NCBI GenBank assembly: GCA_030064755.1
Contig: JASJEH010000002.1
Span: 42,349-106,348 of the forward strand
From: Methyloceanibacter sp.
GTDB lineage: Bacteria > Pseudomonadota > Alphaproteobacteria > Rhizobiales > Methyloligellaceae
Length of the DNA: 64,000 nt
Direction: 5' to 3'
The first letter of the stretch is position 1; the number at the start of each line of letters is the position of its first letter. Positions 21,264-29,919 of this stretch are shown here, piece by piece. A program made the translations under genes and the position numbers. The notes beneath the pieces were generated by a model, which was given only the letters and a program-made list of their open reading frames with translations, had not been told where the DNA came from and ran no database searches.

Positions 21264-22021
21264 TGCCAGCCGTTCTCAAAATTCGCGACGTCTCGTTGGG
21301 TTATCCCAGTCTAACTCTATTCCGGCGACTGACCGTCGACATCGACGCGGGAACGACGCTAGCGGTTCTCGGTGCAAATGGGTCTGGCAAAACGACTTTC
21401 GTCAAGACTTTGCTCGGGCTCATGGCCCCACTGTCCGGGCGGTTGATCTGGCCTGCCGGGCGGCCGCGTGAGATTGGCTATCTCGCGCAGATGGCTGAGT
21501 TCGATCGGCGCTTTCCCATTCGAGTGCGAGACTTGGCGGCAATGGGGACGTGGCGCGGCTTCGGTTTTTGGTCGGGGCTTGATCGTGTTCAACGGGCTCG
21601 GGTCGATGATGCGATGGACGAGGCAGGCGTCGCAAACCTGGCGGACCGGCCGATCCACACGCTGTCTGGCGGGCAGCTCCAACGGGCGCTCTTCGCCCGC
21701 GTCATACTGCAAGACGCGCCGCTGATCCTGCTGGACGAGCCTTTTGCTGCAGTGGATCAGAGCACCGAATCACATCTGCTGGCGATCATCCGGCACTGGC
21801 GTGATGAGGGCCGCGCCGTCGTGCTCGTCGTCCATGACTTGTCTTCGGTGTTGGACTACTGCAGCCATGCCCTGCTCTTGGGGAATGGCGTAGCGACGTA
21901 TGGGCTGGTGAATGATGTTCTGACCCCTGAGCAGCTCGTCTCCCAAGGGTACATGTCGCAAAGCCAGGCCTCCTGGATGTTTCGTACCGATGCCTCAAGA
22001 ACGGCACGCCTCCATGCTTGA
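21263..22021 (+). CDS. Zn/Mn-family (ZnuC-like) ABC transporter ATP-binding protein
   Basis: Walker A GANGSGKTT, LSGGQLQRALFARV, LLDEPFAAVD; start moved to 21263. Confidence 0.92.
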   Translation: MPAVLKIRDVSLGYPSLTLFRRLTVDIDAGTTLAVLGANGSGKTTFVKTLLGLMAPLSGRLIWPAGRPREIGYLAQMAEFDRRFPIRVRDLAAMGTWRGFGFWSGLDRVQRARVDDAMDEAGVANLADRPIHTLSGGQLQRALFARVILQDAPLILLDEPFAAVDQSTESHLLAIIRHWRDEGRAVVLVVHDLSSVLDYCSHALLLGNGVATYGLVNDVLTPEQLVSQGYMSQSQASWMFRTDASRTARLHA

Positions 22022-22913
22022 AGTCTTCCCTGAGATGTGGAGCTACGCGTTCATGCGCCGTGCCTTCGTTGCAACGACGGTGTTGTCCGCTTCGGTCGCC
22101 CCGGTTGGCGCATTCCTTGTCCTTCGACGGCTCTCTCTGGCGGGTGAGGCCATGGCTCACGCGATCACGCCGGGCATCGTGATCGGCTTTGTGGTCGGAG
22201 GTCTGTCGGTGTTGTCGCTCCTCGTTGGGGGGCTTGTTGCGGGAGTTGGGGTCGCGATCCTAACTGCCTTCTTGGCACGCCATACGATCCTACGTAGCGA
22301 TGCAAGCCTCGCCTCGCTTTACCTCATCGCTCTCGCACTAGGCATCTTCATTCTGTCGGCAGCGGGCTCAGCGGTGCCGCTAAAGAGCTTCCTTTTCGGC
22401 ACGATCCTCGGGATCGACGACGCCTCAATGATTCTCGTCGGAGGCGTTGCGACGGTGACATTGGTCTCGTTCGCGGTTCTCTTGCGACCGCTCATCGTGA
22501 GCACCTGCGACCCCGGCTTTTTTGAGTCGCAGACGCGGCGGTCTTGGCTCGTCGATCAGGGCTTTATGCTCCTTCTGGTGCTGAACCTGCTAGCCGCGTT
22601 CAAGACGCTCGGCACGCTGATGGCCGTCGGTTTGATGATTCTGCCGGCCACGGCTGCACGCTACTGGGCCAGCACGATAACCGGTCAATTGCTTCTCAGC
22701 TTTGGGTTCGCCTTAGCGAGCTGCTGGATCGGCCTGACGCTGTCGTATCTCTTTCCACAAACCCCGTCGGGTCCAGCGATTGTTCTGGTAGCGGGTGGTT
22801 TCTTTCTAATCTCTGTCTTGTTCGGGCCGCTCGGTTTTGGCGGACGCTCACACGTCTCGTCTGCCACGAGGGAAGTACCTATTTCGCACACCCTAAAAGA
22901 GGAGAAGACTTAA
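22014..22913 (+). CDS. ABC-3 family (ZnuB-like) metal ABC transporter permease
   Basis: MLEVFPEMWSYAFMRRAFVATTVLSASVAPVGAFLVLRRLSLAGEAMAHAITPGIVIGF; overlaps the ATPase stop. Confidence 0.92.
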   Translation: MLEVFPEMWSYAFMRRAFVATTVLSASVAPVGAFLVLRRLSLAGEAMAHAITPGIVIGFVVGGLSVLSLLVGGLVAGVGVAILTAFLARHTILRSDASLASLYLIALALGIFILSAAGSAVPLKSFLFGTILGIDDASMILVGGVATVTLVSFAVLLRPLIVSTCDPGFFESQTRRSWLVDQGFMLLLVLNLLAAFKTLGTLMAVGLMILPATAARYWASTITGQLLLSFGFALASCWIGLTLSYLFPQTPSGPAIVLVAGGFFLISVLFGPLGFGGRSHVSSATREVPISHTLKEEKT

Positions 22914-23812
22914 TGACTCTGATGAAGACCCTTGTTGCCGGATTCATCGCGGCATTCTTGGCGCTGGCACCGCTGACGGCTTTGGCCGAAGAAGACAAGG
23001 CCAATGTCGTCGCGAGCTTTTCGATCCTTGGTGATATGGTCGAAAACGTCGTGGGCGATCATGCTAGCGTCACCAACATCGTCGGCCCCGATGCTGACGC
23101 CCATGTGTACAATCCCTCTGTTGCCGATGCTCGCGCTGTTGCGGACGCGGACGTCGTCTTTGTCAATGGGCTTGGCTTTGAAACCTGGTCCGACACGCTG
23201 ATCTCGGAGTCCGGGACCGATGCTGATGTTTTTGTCGCCACAGACGGTATCAAACCGCTGAAAGTCGATGGCGAGATCGACCCGCACGCCTGGAACTCAT
23301 TGAAGAACGGCAAGACTTATGTCCGCAATATCGCGGCGGCGATGTCCAAAGCCATGCCTGAACATGCCGACGCGTTTAACGCCAATGCGGAAGCGTACAT
23401 CGCCAAACTTGAGGCATTAGATGCAAAGACCCACGAGCAGCTCGATAGGCTTCCTGCTGAACGCCGCACAGTTGTGACAGCCCATGATGCATTTGGGTAT
23501 CTTGCTGATGCGTACGGGCTGACCTTCCTCGCGCCAGTGGGCATCGATACCGAAGCCGAACCTTCGGCCAAGGAACTGGCCGCTTTGATCGAACAGCTCA
23601 AGGGAGAGGGTGTAGCCGCACTATTCGTTGAGAACATCACGAGTCCGGCGCTCGTCAAACAAATCTCTGATGAGACTGGAATTGAGATCGGCGGACGTCT
23701 TTACTCCGATGCACTGTCGGAGCGTGGTGGGCCAGCTACGAGCTACCAAGCCATGTTCGAGCACAACCTCGGCGCCCTCATGAGCGCGCTTGGCGAGTCC
23801 GCGGGGAGCTAA
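22913..23812 (+). CDS. ZnuA-like (cluster A-I) metal ABC substrate-binding protein
   Basis: Signal peptide, DAHVYNPSVADARAVADADVVFVNGLGFE, DPHAWNSLKN, TAHDAFGYLADAYGL; TAATG overlap with permease; no His-rich loop. Confidence 0.9.
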   Translation: MTLMKTLVAGFIAAFLALAPLTALAEEDKANVVASFSILGDMVENVVGDHASVTNIVGPDADAHVYNPSVADARAVADADVVFVNGLGFETWSDTLISESGTDADVFVATDGIKPLKVDGEIDPHAWNSLKNGKTYVRNIAAAMSKAMPEHADAFNANAEAYIAKLEALDAKTHEQLDRLPAERRTVVTAHDAFGYLADAYGLTFLAPVGIDTEAEPSAKELAALIEQLKGEGVAALFVENITSPALVKQISDETGIEIGGRLYSDALSERGGPATSYQAMFEHNLGALMSALGESAGS

Positions 23813-23820
23813 AGAGGTAT

Positions 23821-23857
23821 ACGGGCGAGGCAGATTCTGATGTGCCGCCTCGCCCGT
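23821..23857. other. GC-rich stem-loop between SBP and BtuF-like genes
   Basis: ACGGGCGAGGC (23821-23831) / GCCTCGCCCGT (23847-23857), 15-nt loop, no T-tract. Confidence 0.6.
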
Positions 23858-23874
23858 GTCGGATGTCCTGAGCC

Positions 23875-24675
23875 ATGAAACGGTTTCCTCCGAATCGCAT
23901 CGTGTGCCTGACCGAAGAAACCGTCGAGACGCTTTACTTGCTTGGTGAGGAAGAGCGGATCGTCGGAGTCTCGGGCTACGCCGTGAGACCGAGACGCGTG
24001 CGTCAGGAAAAACCGCGAGTATCCGCGTTCACGTCGGCGGACATCCCGAAGATCCTAGCCTTGTCGCCTGATCTCGTGCTGACATTCTCCGATTTGCAGG
24101 CGGAGATCGCGACCGAACTCATAAGGGCTGGCGTGACCGTCATTGCCTATAATCAACGCGACATCGCCGGTATCCTCGCCATGATCCGGCATCTCGGCGC
24201 GACTGTCGGTCAAGGCCCCCGCGCGGCACGCCTGGCTGATGACTATGAGAAGCGTCTGGCCCATATCGCCGCCAACCATTTGGGCCCGCACCGCCCGCTT
24301 GTCTATTTTGAGGAATGGGACGATCCGATGATCTCAGGCATCGCCTGGGTATCGGAGCTGATCCGGATTGCTGGCGGCCGTGACGCGTTTCCAGAACTCG
24401 CCACGGAGGCCGCTGCGCGCGACCGTATCGTGACCTCGGAACAAGTGATCTCCGCAGCTCCGGATGTGATCATTGCCTCGTGGTGCGGCAAGAAAGTCCG
24501 GCCGGAGAAGATCGCGGCGCGGCCTGGCTGGGAGACGATGCCAGCAGTCCGTGACGACCGGGTCTTTGAGATCAAATCCCCGCTTATCCTACAGCCCGGC
24601 CCCGCGGCGCTGACCGATGGGCTCGACGCCATCGTGGCGGCGCTCGCCCATAATCCAGAAGAGGTACGCCCATGA
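23875..24675 (+). CDS. BtuF-like (cobalamin/Fe-siderophore SBP family) protein lacking a signal peptide
   Basis: RIVCLTEETVETLYLLGEEERIVGVSGYA...PKILALSPDLVLTFSDLQ...; N-terminus MKRFPPNR has no signal sequence. Confidence 0.85.
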   Translation: MKRFPPNRIVCLTEETVETLYLLGEEERIVGVSGYAVRPRRVRQEKPRVSAFTSADIPKILALSPDLVLTFSDLQAEIATELIRAGVTVIAYNQRDIAGILAMIRHLGATVGQGPRAARLADDYEKRLAHIAANHLGPHRPLVYFEEWDDPMISGIAWVSELIRIAGGRDAFPELATEAAARDRIVTSEQVISAAPDVIIASWCGKKVRPEKIAARPGWETMPAVRDDRVFEIKSPLILQPGPAALTDGLDAIVAALAHNPEEVRP

Positions 24676-25553
24676 CGACCGCCAGCCCCTGTGTCGGGAC
24701 TTGCAAGCTCGACGATACGACCGGTTGGTGCCTTGGCTGCGGGCGCAGCGGCACCGAAATTGCGGATTGGCGCGACGGCACTGCAGCTTGGCGGAACGCC
24801 ATCTGGTCAGAAATACCCGAACGTCTAGAGCACCTCGGCGTCAGTGGCCGCAGGCTACCCTGGGCCAAAGAAGATATGCAGGACTTTGTGGTCGAGTCGC
24901 TCAAGCGAGGCAGCGGGACCTGGGTTATGGGGGTGGTCGGTGCCGTTGCTGAGTTCTCCCCTGCGACCGGTAGATCCGTTGCAGTCGAGGTGGGTAACGA
25001 GACTGTCACAGCACACACTGATGGCGGTGCACTCAGCATGTGGATCGACGATGACGTCCGCGCCATGACCTTCGATCCACCGTCAACCCCCCTCGAACAG
25101 ACGCGCGTTGTACTGGCTGTCAAACGTGAGCGCGGACGCCTGCTTGCGACCGACCGCATCACCGATCTTGGTGAAGACGCGAGGCCCTTGGTTGATGAGA
25201 ACCCGACACAGCTCTTCGATCTGGGCCTTGGCCGAAAGGAGGCTCGGTTTTGTGTCCGCGTTGCCAGCGGTCCCGCACTCAGCGCGCTGCAAAGCGCGGC
25301 AGGCGAGACTCTAATCCAAAGCCTGCCCAGGCTGGGATCTGTCCTAACCGCAGAAAACCCAACGCGCGTCATCGAGACAACGCTTGGCCGGATCGAGGTA
25401 CAAAGCCCGATCCCAAGCCCGGGCGGGCGATCGCCCGATGGTCCCCATACTCATTTGCTCCTGGAACAGCTCGAATGGAGCCGCGCGATGCCGGTCGGCA
25501 TGGACCTGCCGCGCGCCTATCTTCCCGGCGCTCTCTTCTATCCACGGCCATGA
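24672..25553 (+). CDS. DUF1289 N-terminal domain fused to an uncharacterised C-terminal domain
   Basis: SPCVGTCKLDDTTGWCLGCGRSGTEIADW (DUF1289 Cys motif); C-terminal region of unknown family; ATGA overlap with preceding gene. Confidence 0.8.
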   Translation: MTTASPCVGTCKLDDTTGWCLGCGRSGTEIADWRDGTAAWRNAIWSEIPERLEHLGVSGRRLPWAKEDMQDFVVESLKRGSGTWVMGVVGAVAEFSPATGRSVAVEVGNETVTAHTDGGALSMWIDDDVRAMTFDPPSTPLEQTRVVLAVKRERGRLLATDRITDLGEDARPLVDENPTQLFDLGLGRKEARFCVRVASGPALSALQSAAGETLIQSLPRLGSVLTAENPTRVIETTLGRIEVQSPIPSPGGRSPDGPHTHLLLEQLEWSRAMPVGMDLPRAYLPGALFYPRP

Positions 25554-25731
25554 CACGAGTGATGTCTGCCATTGGCACTTAGCGGATCTATGGCGTGAGA
25601 TTTCCCGTGTCAGCTTCTGATCGCAAAGCGAACGTTCCGTCCTTGGCCCGCACAGAGCTGTGGCAAAAAGAAAGGTCCGAGGACGAGCCGCAGACCTTAC
25701 TTGCTTGTCGTGGATAGACTACGAGATTTGT

Positions 25732-26052
25732 CTATCGAGCGTTCGGCGTGAAGGCCGTCTGCATCAGTTTCGTATACATCTCGCCGAGCTTCGTGATCTC
25801 GGCGATGTACGCCTCGTAAGCCTTCTGGGCGTACTTCGTCTGGACTTCAAGAAGATCCTCGACCGACTTTGCGCCGGCCATCTTCTCCAGTGCCTTGGTC
25901 GACTTCCGAAAGGCTTTGTTTGAGTAATCAGTCCATTCGTCGGCAATCTCCTGAAAGCCCTTGTTGAGCTTGCCATAGGAACGGAAGTAGCTATCAAAGC
26001 CCTCTGTACCGAAGGTCTGAAAAGCGTCGGAAACCTTGAAGGATTCGGTCAT
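25732..26052 (-). CDS. Phasin family protein
   Basis: MTESFKVSDAFQTFGTEGFDSYFRSYGKLNKGFQEIADEWTDYSNKAFRKSTKALEKMAGAKSVEDLLEVQTKYAQKAYEAYIAEITKLGEMY. Confidence 0.88.
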   Translation of the reverse strand: MTESFKVSDAFQTFGTEGFDSYFRSYGKLNKGFQEIADEWTDYSNKAFRKSTKALEKMAGAKSVEDLLEVQTKYAQKAYEAYIAEITKLGEMYTKLMQTAFTPNAR

Positions 26053-26286
26053 AGTTTTCCCCTTTGGTGGCAGTGCCGTTTGGCGTTGGCGTTCGTCACA
26101 AAACTGACATGGTGCACTGCACAACAAAATGCAAGACCCTTGTACTAAGGTGCTGAGTTTTATCGGGCTTCAATGGAACTCGCACCGCAATTGGTGGGCC
26201 CATTTGGTACATGGTCGAGGCCACCAGTGGCGGAACGCGCGGGACCGTAGCTCTTGCGAGCAAACGCGTCACACGAGCCTGCAACA

Positions 26287-27702
26287 TCACCGCTCGCGGA
26301 ACGTTCGCGCGATCTGGTCGGATAGTGGCTTGAGAAGATAGCTTATGACGGTGCGTCCGCCTGTTTGAATGAATGCGGTTGCGGGCATCCCCGGCTTCAA
26401 GGCCAGCCCATCTAGCCGATCAAGCTGTTGCTTCGCCAGTCCAAGCCGAACCTTGTAATAGGGCTCTTGGTTTGCTTCGGCTTCCGGCAGCGTGATATCC
26501 GCCGAGACTCGAATTACTTGCCCATCTATTTCGGGCGTCGTGCCCTGATCAAAAGCGCCAAACCGAACGGCAGCAACTTGGTCCAACCGAATCTGATCGA
26601 TGCTCGCGGGAGAGACCCGCGCCTCAAGAACAAGCTTGTCCTGTTCGGGGACGATCAGCATCACAGGTTCGCCAGCCGTGATAACACCACCGATCGTATG
26701 AACGGTCATCTGATGAACGAGACCCGCGCGAGGGGAGAATATCTCCGTGCGCTTGAGCCGTGTGCGCGCGGCCGTACGGCGCTCTTGGTATTCCGTCAAT
26801 TCCGCTTCCGCTTGACGCAGCTCGGTAAGCGTCTCAGTCCGCGCTTCCTGGTCGACGAGAATGATCTCAAGCTTGGTCTCAGCGATCTTCCCGTGCGCGC
26901 GCGCAATCTCCGCAACCAATGACCCGCGTTCCCCGAGCAGCCTCGCCTGCTCCCGCTGCATCTCGAGTAATCGGCTCACCGGTATTAGTTTTTTCTCGCG
27001 CAGAAGCGAGAGCCCCTCGAGTTCAGCTGTAATGAGCTCTTCCTGCTTCTCTTTTGCATTGCGTTGGGCCGTGAGCCCCCCGATCTCCTCCTTGAGCTGA
27101 AGGATGCGCTGCCCAAGCTGTTCCTTCTTTCCCTTTTTCTCCGAGGCTCTCGCCGTGAATAGCTTTACCTGACCATCCAGGATGCTCTGAACATCGTCGT
27201 TGTCGCCAGCGCGAGACTTCAGCCCGTCCGGGAAGCGAATATCGTCTACTTGGTCGCGCTCTGCCTTCAAACGTGCCTGCGCGGCCTCAAGCTCATTCAG
27301 CCGAGCTTCGACAATGGCCAGCTCCGCGAGGACCTCGACCTGATCAAGGCGCAGAAGCAACTGCCCTGCCTTAACGCGCTGGCCCTCTTTGACGAGGATC
27401 TCCGATACGATTCCTCCTTCAACGTGCTGAACCTTCTTTGACGTGGATTCAACGACGACCGTGGCCGGGGCTATAACTGCGCCTTTGATCTCGGCGATCG
27501 CGGCCCATGCGCCGAGACCAAAAACGAGAAGAACAACAAGACCGAAGCCTACGAGCTGATAGAGGCCAAGGCCTCGCCTCACAATGTCTTCAGGGGCCAC
27601 ATCGGGACCAGGCAGCGAACCAAGGTTGAGCTTAGGGCCCGGATTGGGTGTCACGTCGAGACCGGGAGCCCGGACAACAACGTCCTTGGCATCCTCCGTC
27701 AT
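26287..27702 (-). CDS. Type I secretion membrane fusion protein (HlyD family)
   Basis: Single N-terminal TM, long coiled coil, VSPASIDQIRLDQVAAVRFGAFDQGTTPEIDGQVIRVSADIT. Confidence 0.93.
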   Translation of the reverse strand: MTEDAKDVVVRAPGLDVTPNPGPKLNLGSLPGPDVAPEDIVRRGLGLYQLVGFGLVVLLVFGLGAWAAIAEIKGAVIAPATVVVESTSKKVQHVEGGIVSEILVKEGQRVKAGQLLLRLDQVEVLAELAIVEARLNELEAAQARLKAERDQVDDIRFPDGLKSRAGDNDDVQSILDGQVKLFTARASEKKGKKEQLGQRILQLKEEIGGLTAQRNAKEKQEELITAELEGLSLLREKKLIPVSRLLEMQREQARLLGERGSLVAEIARAHGKIAETKLEIILVDQEARTETLTELRQAEAELTEYQERRTAARTRLKRTEIFSPRAGLVHQMTVHTIGGVITAGEPVMLIVPEQDKLVLEARVSPASIDQIRLDQVAAVRFGAFDQGTTPEIDGQVIRVSADITLPEAEANQEPYYKVRLGLAKQQLDRLDGLALKPGMPATAFIQTGGRTVISYLLKPLSDQIARTFRER

Positions 27703-29516
27703 GACGAGACTCCCATCTTGCCGGGCCTCGATCTTCCTTTTGCGCCACTCGCAACAGAGATTCGGCGCTGGGCTTGTTCAGCCTGATCGGCCTTGTCGCC
27801 AGCCCCCCCTGCAAGAACCTTGCTCAGTATGTCGTCCCTTGGGCCGAACGCCACCTGAAATCCATCCTTGAGATAGAGCAGCATGTCGGCTGACTGGATA
27901 GCCTGCCGTCGATGCGCAATGACGACAACAATGCTCCCTTTGGCTTTGAGGTCCTTCATGGCATCGGCTAAGGCCGCTTCGCCGTCAGCATCCAAGTTCG
28001 AGTTCGGCTCGTCGAGCACGACGAACTTTGGCCCACCGTACAAGGCCCTTGCGAGAGCAATCCGTTGACGCTGACCGGCCGAAAGGGACGCGCCCCCCTC
28101 TCCAATCTTTGTCGAATACCCCGCCGGAAGCTTTAGGATGAGGTCATGGACATTGGCGGCTTTTGCCGCCTCGACGATCTGCTCTGGGCTGGCGTCCGAA
28201 GCGAAACGACCGATATTGTCTTCGATGGTGCCAGCAAAAAGTGCGACCTCCTGCGGCAGATAACCGACAAACTTGCCGATCTGCTCGTGATCCCAAAGGT
28301 GGAACGGGGCGCTGTCGATCTCAACGCTGCCCTTGAGGGGAGCCCACACCCCCACCAAGGCGCGCGCAAGGGTCGACTTCCCCGCCCCCGTTGGTCCTAT
28401 GACACCTAGAACGGTCCCGGCCTCTAGTGTGAATGACAAGCCTTGTATGACGGGCTTGCGTTCTCCAGGTGGCCCAACCGACAGATCCTGCACTGCAAGG
28501 CGCGCCTTCGGTTCCGGCAGAGGCATGGGATCGTCCGCTTTCTCGATCCCTTCAAGGAGCATCTTGAGACGTTCATTGGCCCGGCGAAAGCCCAAAAACC
28601 CGCGCCAGTGCGCGATCGCCTGATCAACCGGCGCCAGCGCGCGGGCCATCAGAATAGATCCGGCGATGATTGTGCCTGGCGTGACCTCTTGCAGGACCGC
28701 CAGATAGGCGCCAAGCGCCAGCATCGCCGATTGCAGGAACATGCGCAGCGCTTTTGATGCAGACGAAATCGTGCTCGCCGCGTCACTTGCTCCGGTTTGT
28801 CTGATCGATGCGAGATCGTGAAGCTTCCGCCAACGGCCCCGCATCGCTGTGCGCATCCCCAACGCCTGGATGACATCGGCGTTCCGGCGGCCTTCGTCCG
28901 CGAAGGCGTGTGCCGCAATCGCGTGCTTGCTTGCCTCGGCCATGGGTTTGCGCGTGACAAACTCGTTGATGACAGCAAGCACCACCAAAACAATGCCGCC
29001 GACAGTGGCCAAGAGGCCAAGATCAACATGCAAGCCATAAATGACCGCCAAATAGAGTGGCATCCACGGCATATCGAACAATGCAAGCGGCCCGGGGCCT
29101 GATAGGAATTGCCGCATAGTGTCGAGATCGCGCAACGGCTGGGTCTGACTTGAGGCGCCCCGAACCAAGCCAAGACTGATCACGCCATCGAAGACGCTGC
29201 TTGCCAGTTCATCGTTCAGGCGCTGGCCGATCCGCGTAAGAACGCGCGTTCGAACCATCTCCAACAACCCCATGAACGTGAAGAGACCTGCGATCAGGAC
29301 CGTCAACGCGATCAGTGTGGGCACGGACCGGCTTGCGAGGACTCGGTCGTAGACCTGCAACATGAAGAGCGGGCCGGTCAGCATCAGAAGGTTGATGACG
29401 AAACTGAAGAGGCCCGTCGAAATCAGGGCTCCTCGGCATAGGGCAAGGGCTGTCGCAACGGGCGATGCACTGCCCGTGCCATTACCTTGGGGCGCTTGTC
29501 CCGTAGGGCTTAACAT
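27699..29516 (-). CDS. Type I secretion ABC permease/ATPase (PrtD-like)
   Basis: LLMLTGPLFMLQVYDRVLASRSVPTL, GPTGAGKSTLARALVGVW, LSAGQRQRIALARAL; ATGA overlap with the HlyD gene. Confidence 0.95.
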   Translation of the reverse strand: MLSPTGQAPQGNGTGSASPVATALALCRGALISTGLFSFVINLLMLTGPLFMLQVYDRVLASRSVPTLIALTVLIAGLFTFMGLLEMVRTRVLTRIGQRLNDELASSVFDGVISLGLVRGASSQTQPLRDLDTMRQFLSGPGPLALFDMPWMPLYLAVIYGLHVDLGLLATVGGIVLVVLAVINEFVTRKPMAEASKHAIAAHAFADEGRRNADVIQALGMRTAMRGRWRKLHDLASIRQTGASDAASTISSASKALRMFLQSAMLALGAYLAVLQEVTPGTIIAGSILMARALAPVDQAIAHWRGFLGFRRANERLKMLLEGIEKADDPMPLPEPKARLAVQDLSVGPPGERKPVIQGLSFTLEAGTVLGVIGPTGAGKSTLARALVGVWAPLKGSVEIDSAPFHLWDHEQIGKFVGYLPQEVALFAGTIEDNIGRFASDASPEQIVEAAKAANVHDLILKLPAGYSTKIGEGGASLSAGQRQRIALARALYGGPKFVVLDEPNSNLDADGEAALADAMKDLKAKGSIVVVIAHRRQAIQSADMLLYLKDGFQVAFGPRDDILSKVLAGGAGDKADQAEQAQRRISVASGAKGRSRPGKMGVSS

Positions 29517-29919
29517 TACAATTTATGGCCACGCTAAGTTACGGCCACGGTGCGCGAAGCCCCGTCCCCTGTGTGCCCCAATCCCAGGAGTAACCGGTCC
29601 CCTGAGCGCCCCATTGTCTCCCGTGCTCACGCCACAGCGGCGTCCCCGAAACCACCGTAATGTGGCGCGTACCCGGAGGCTCGCAACTAACCCACGGGAG
29701 CACTCGTTGGGATGGGGTTTACCACACCTAGCCACCCAGCTGTCTTGTCTGTGGTAGCCCAATTTGTTGTCTCAGGCGGACTTCACTACTGCAAATGCTG
29801 AACTTTCGGCCCTCCAGTGCAAGCATCGCACTTGGCTTGTTGGCACGCTGTCACGCGGACCGACTTACCTGGCCATGGGACGAGGTGCTTGCGATGCGAT
29901 GACCCCGCTATGCCGACAA

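Noticed and set aside
29517-29919. C-rich intergenic segment between the T1SS ABC and RTX genes, with a long imperfect inverted repeat (ttggg...taccacac / gtggtagcccaa)
   Set aside because: Pairing is interrupted by a large bulge and there is no T-tract on the transcribed side; not supportable as a terminator or element.
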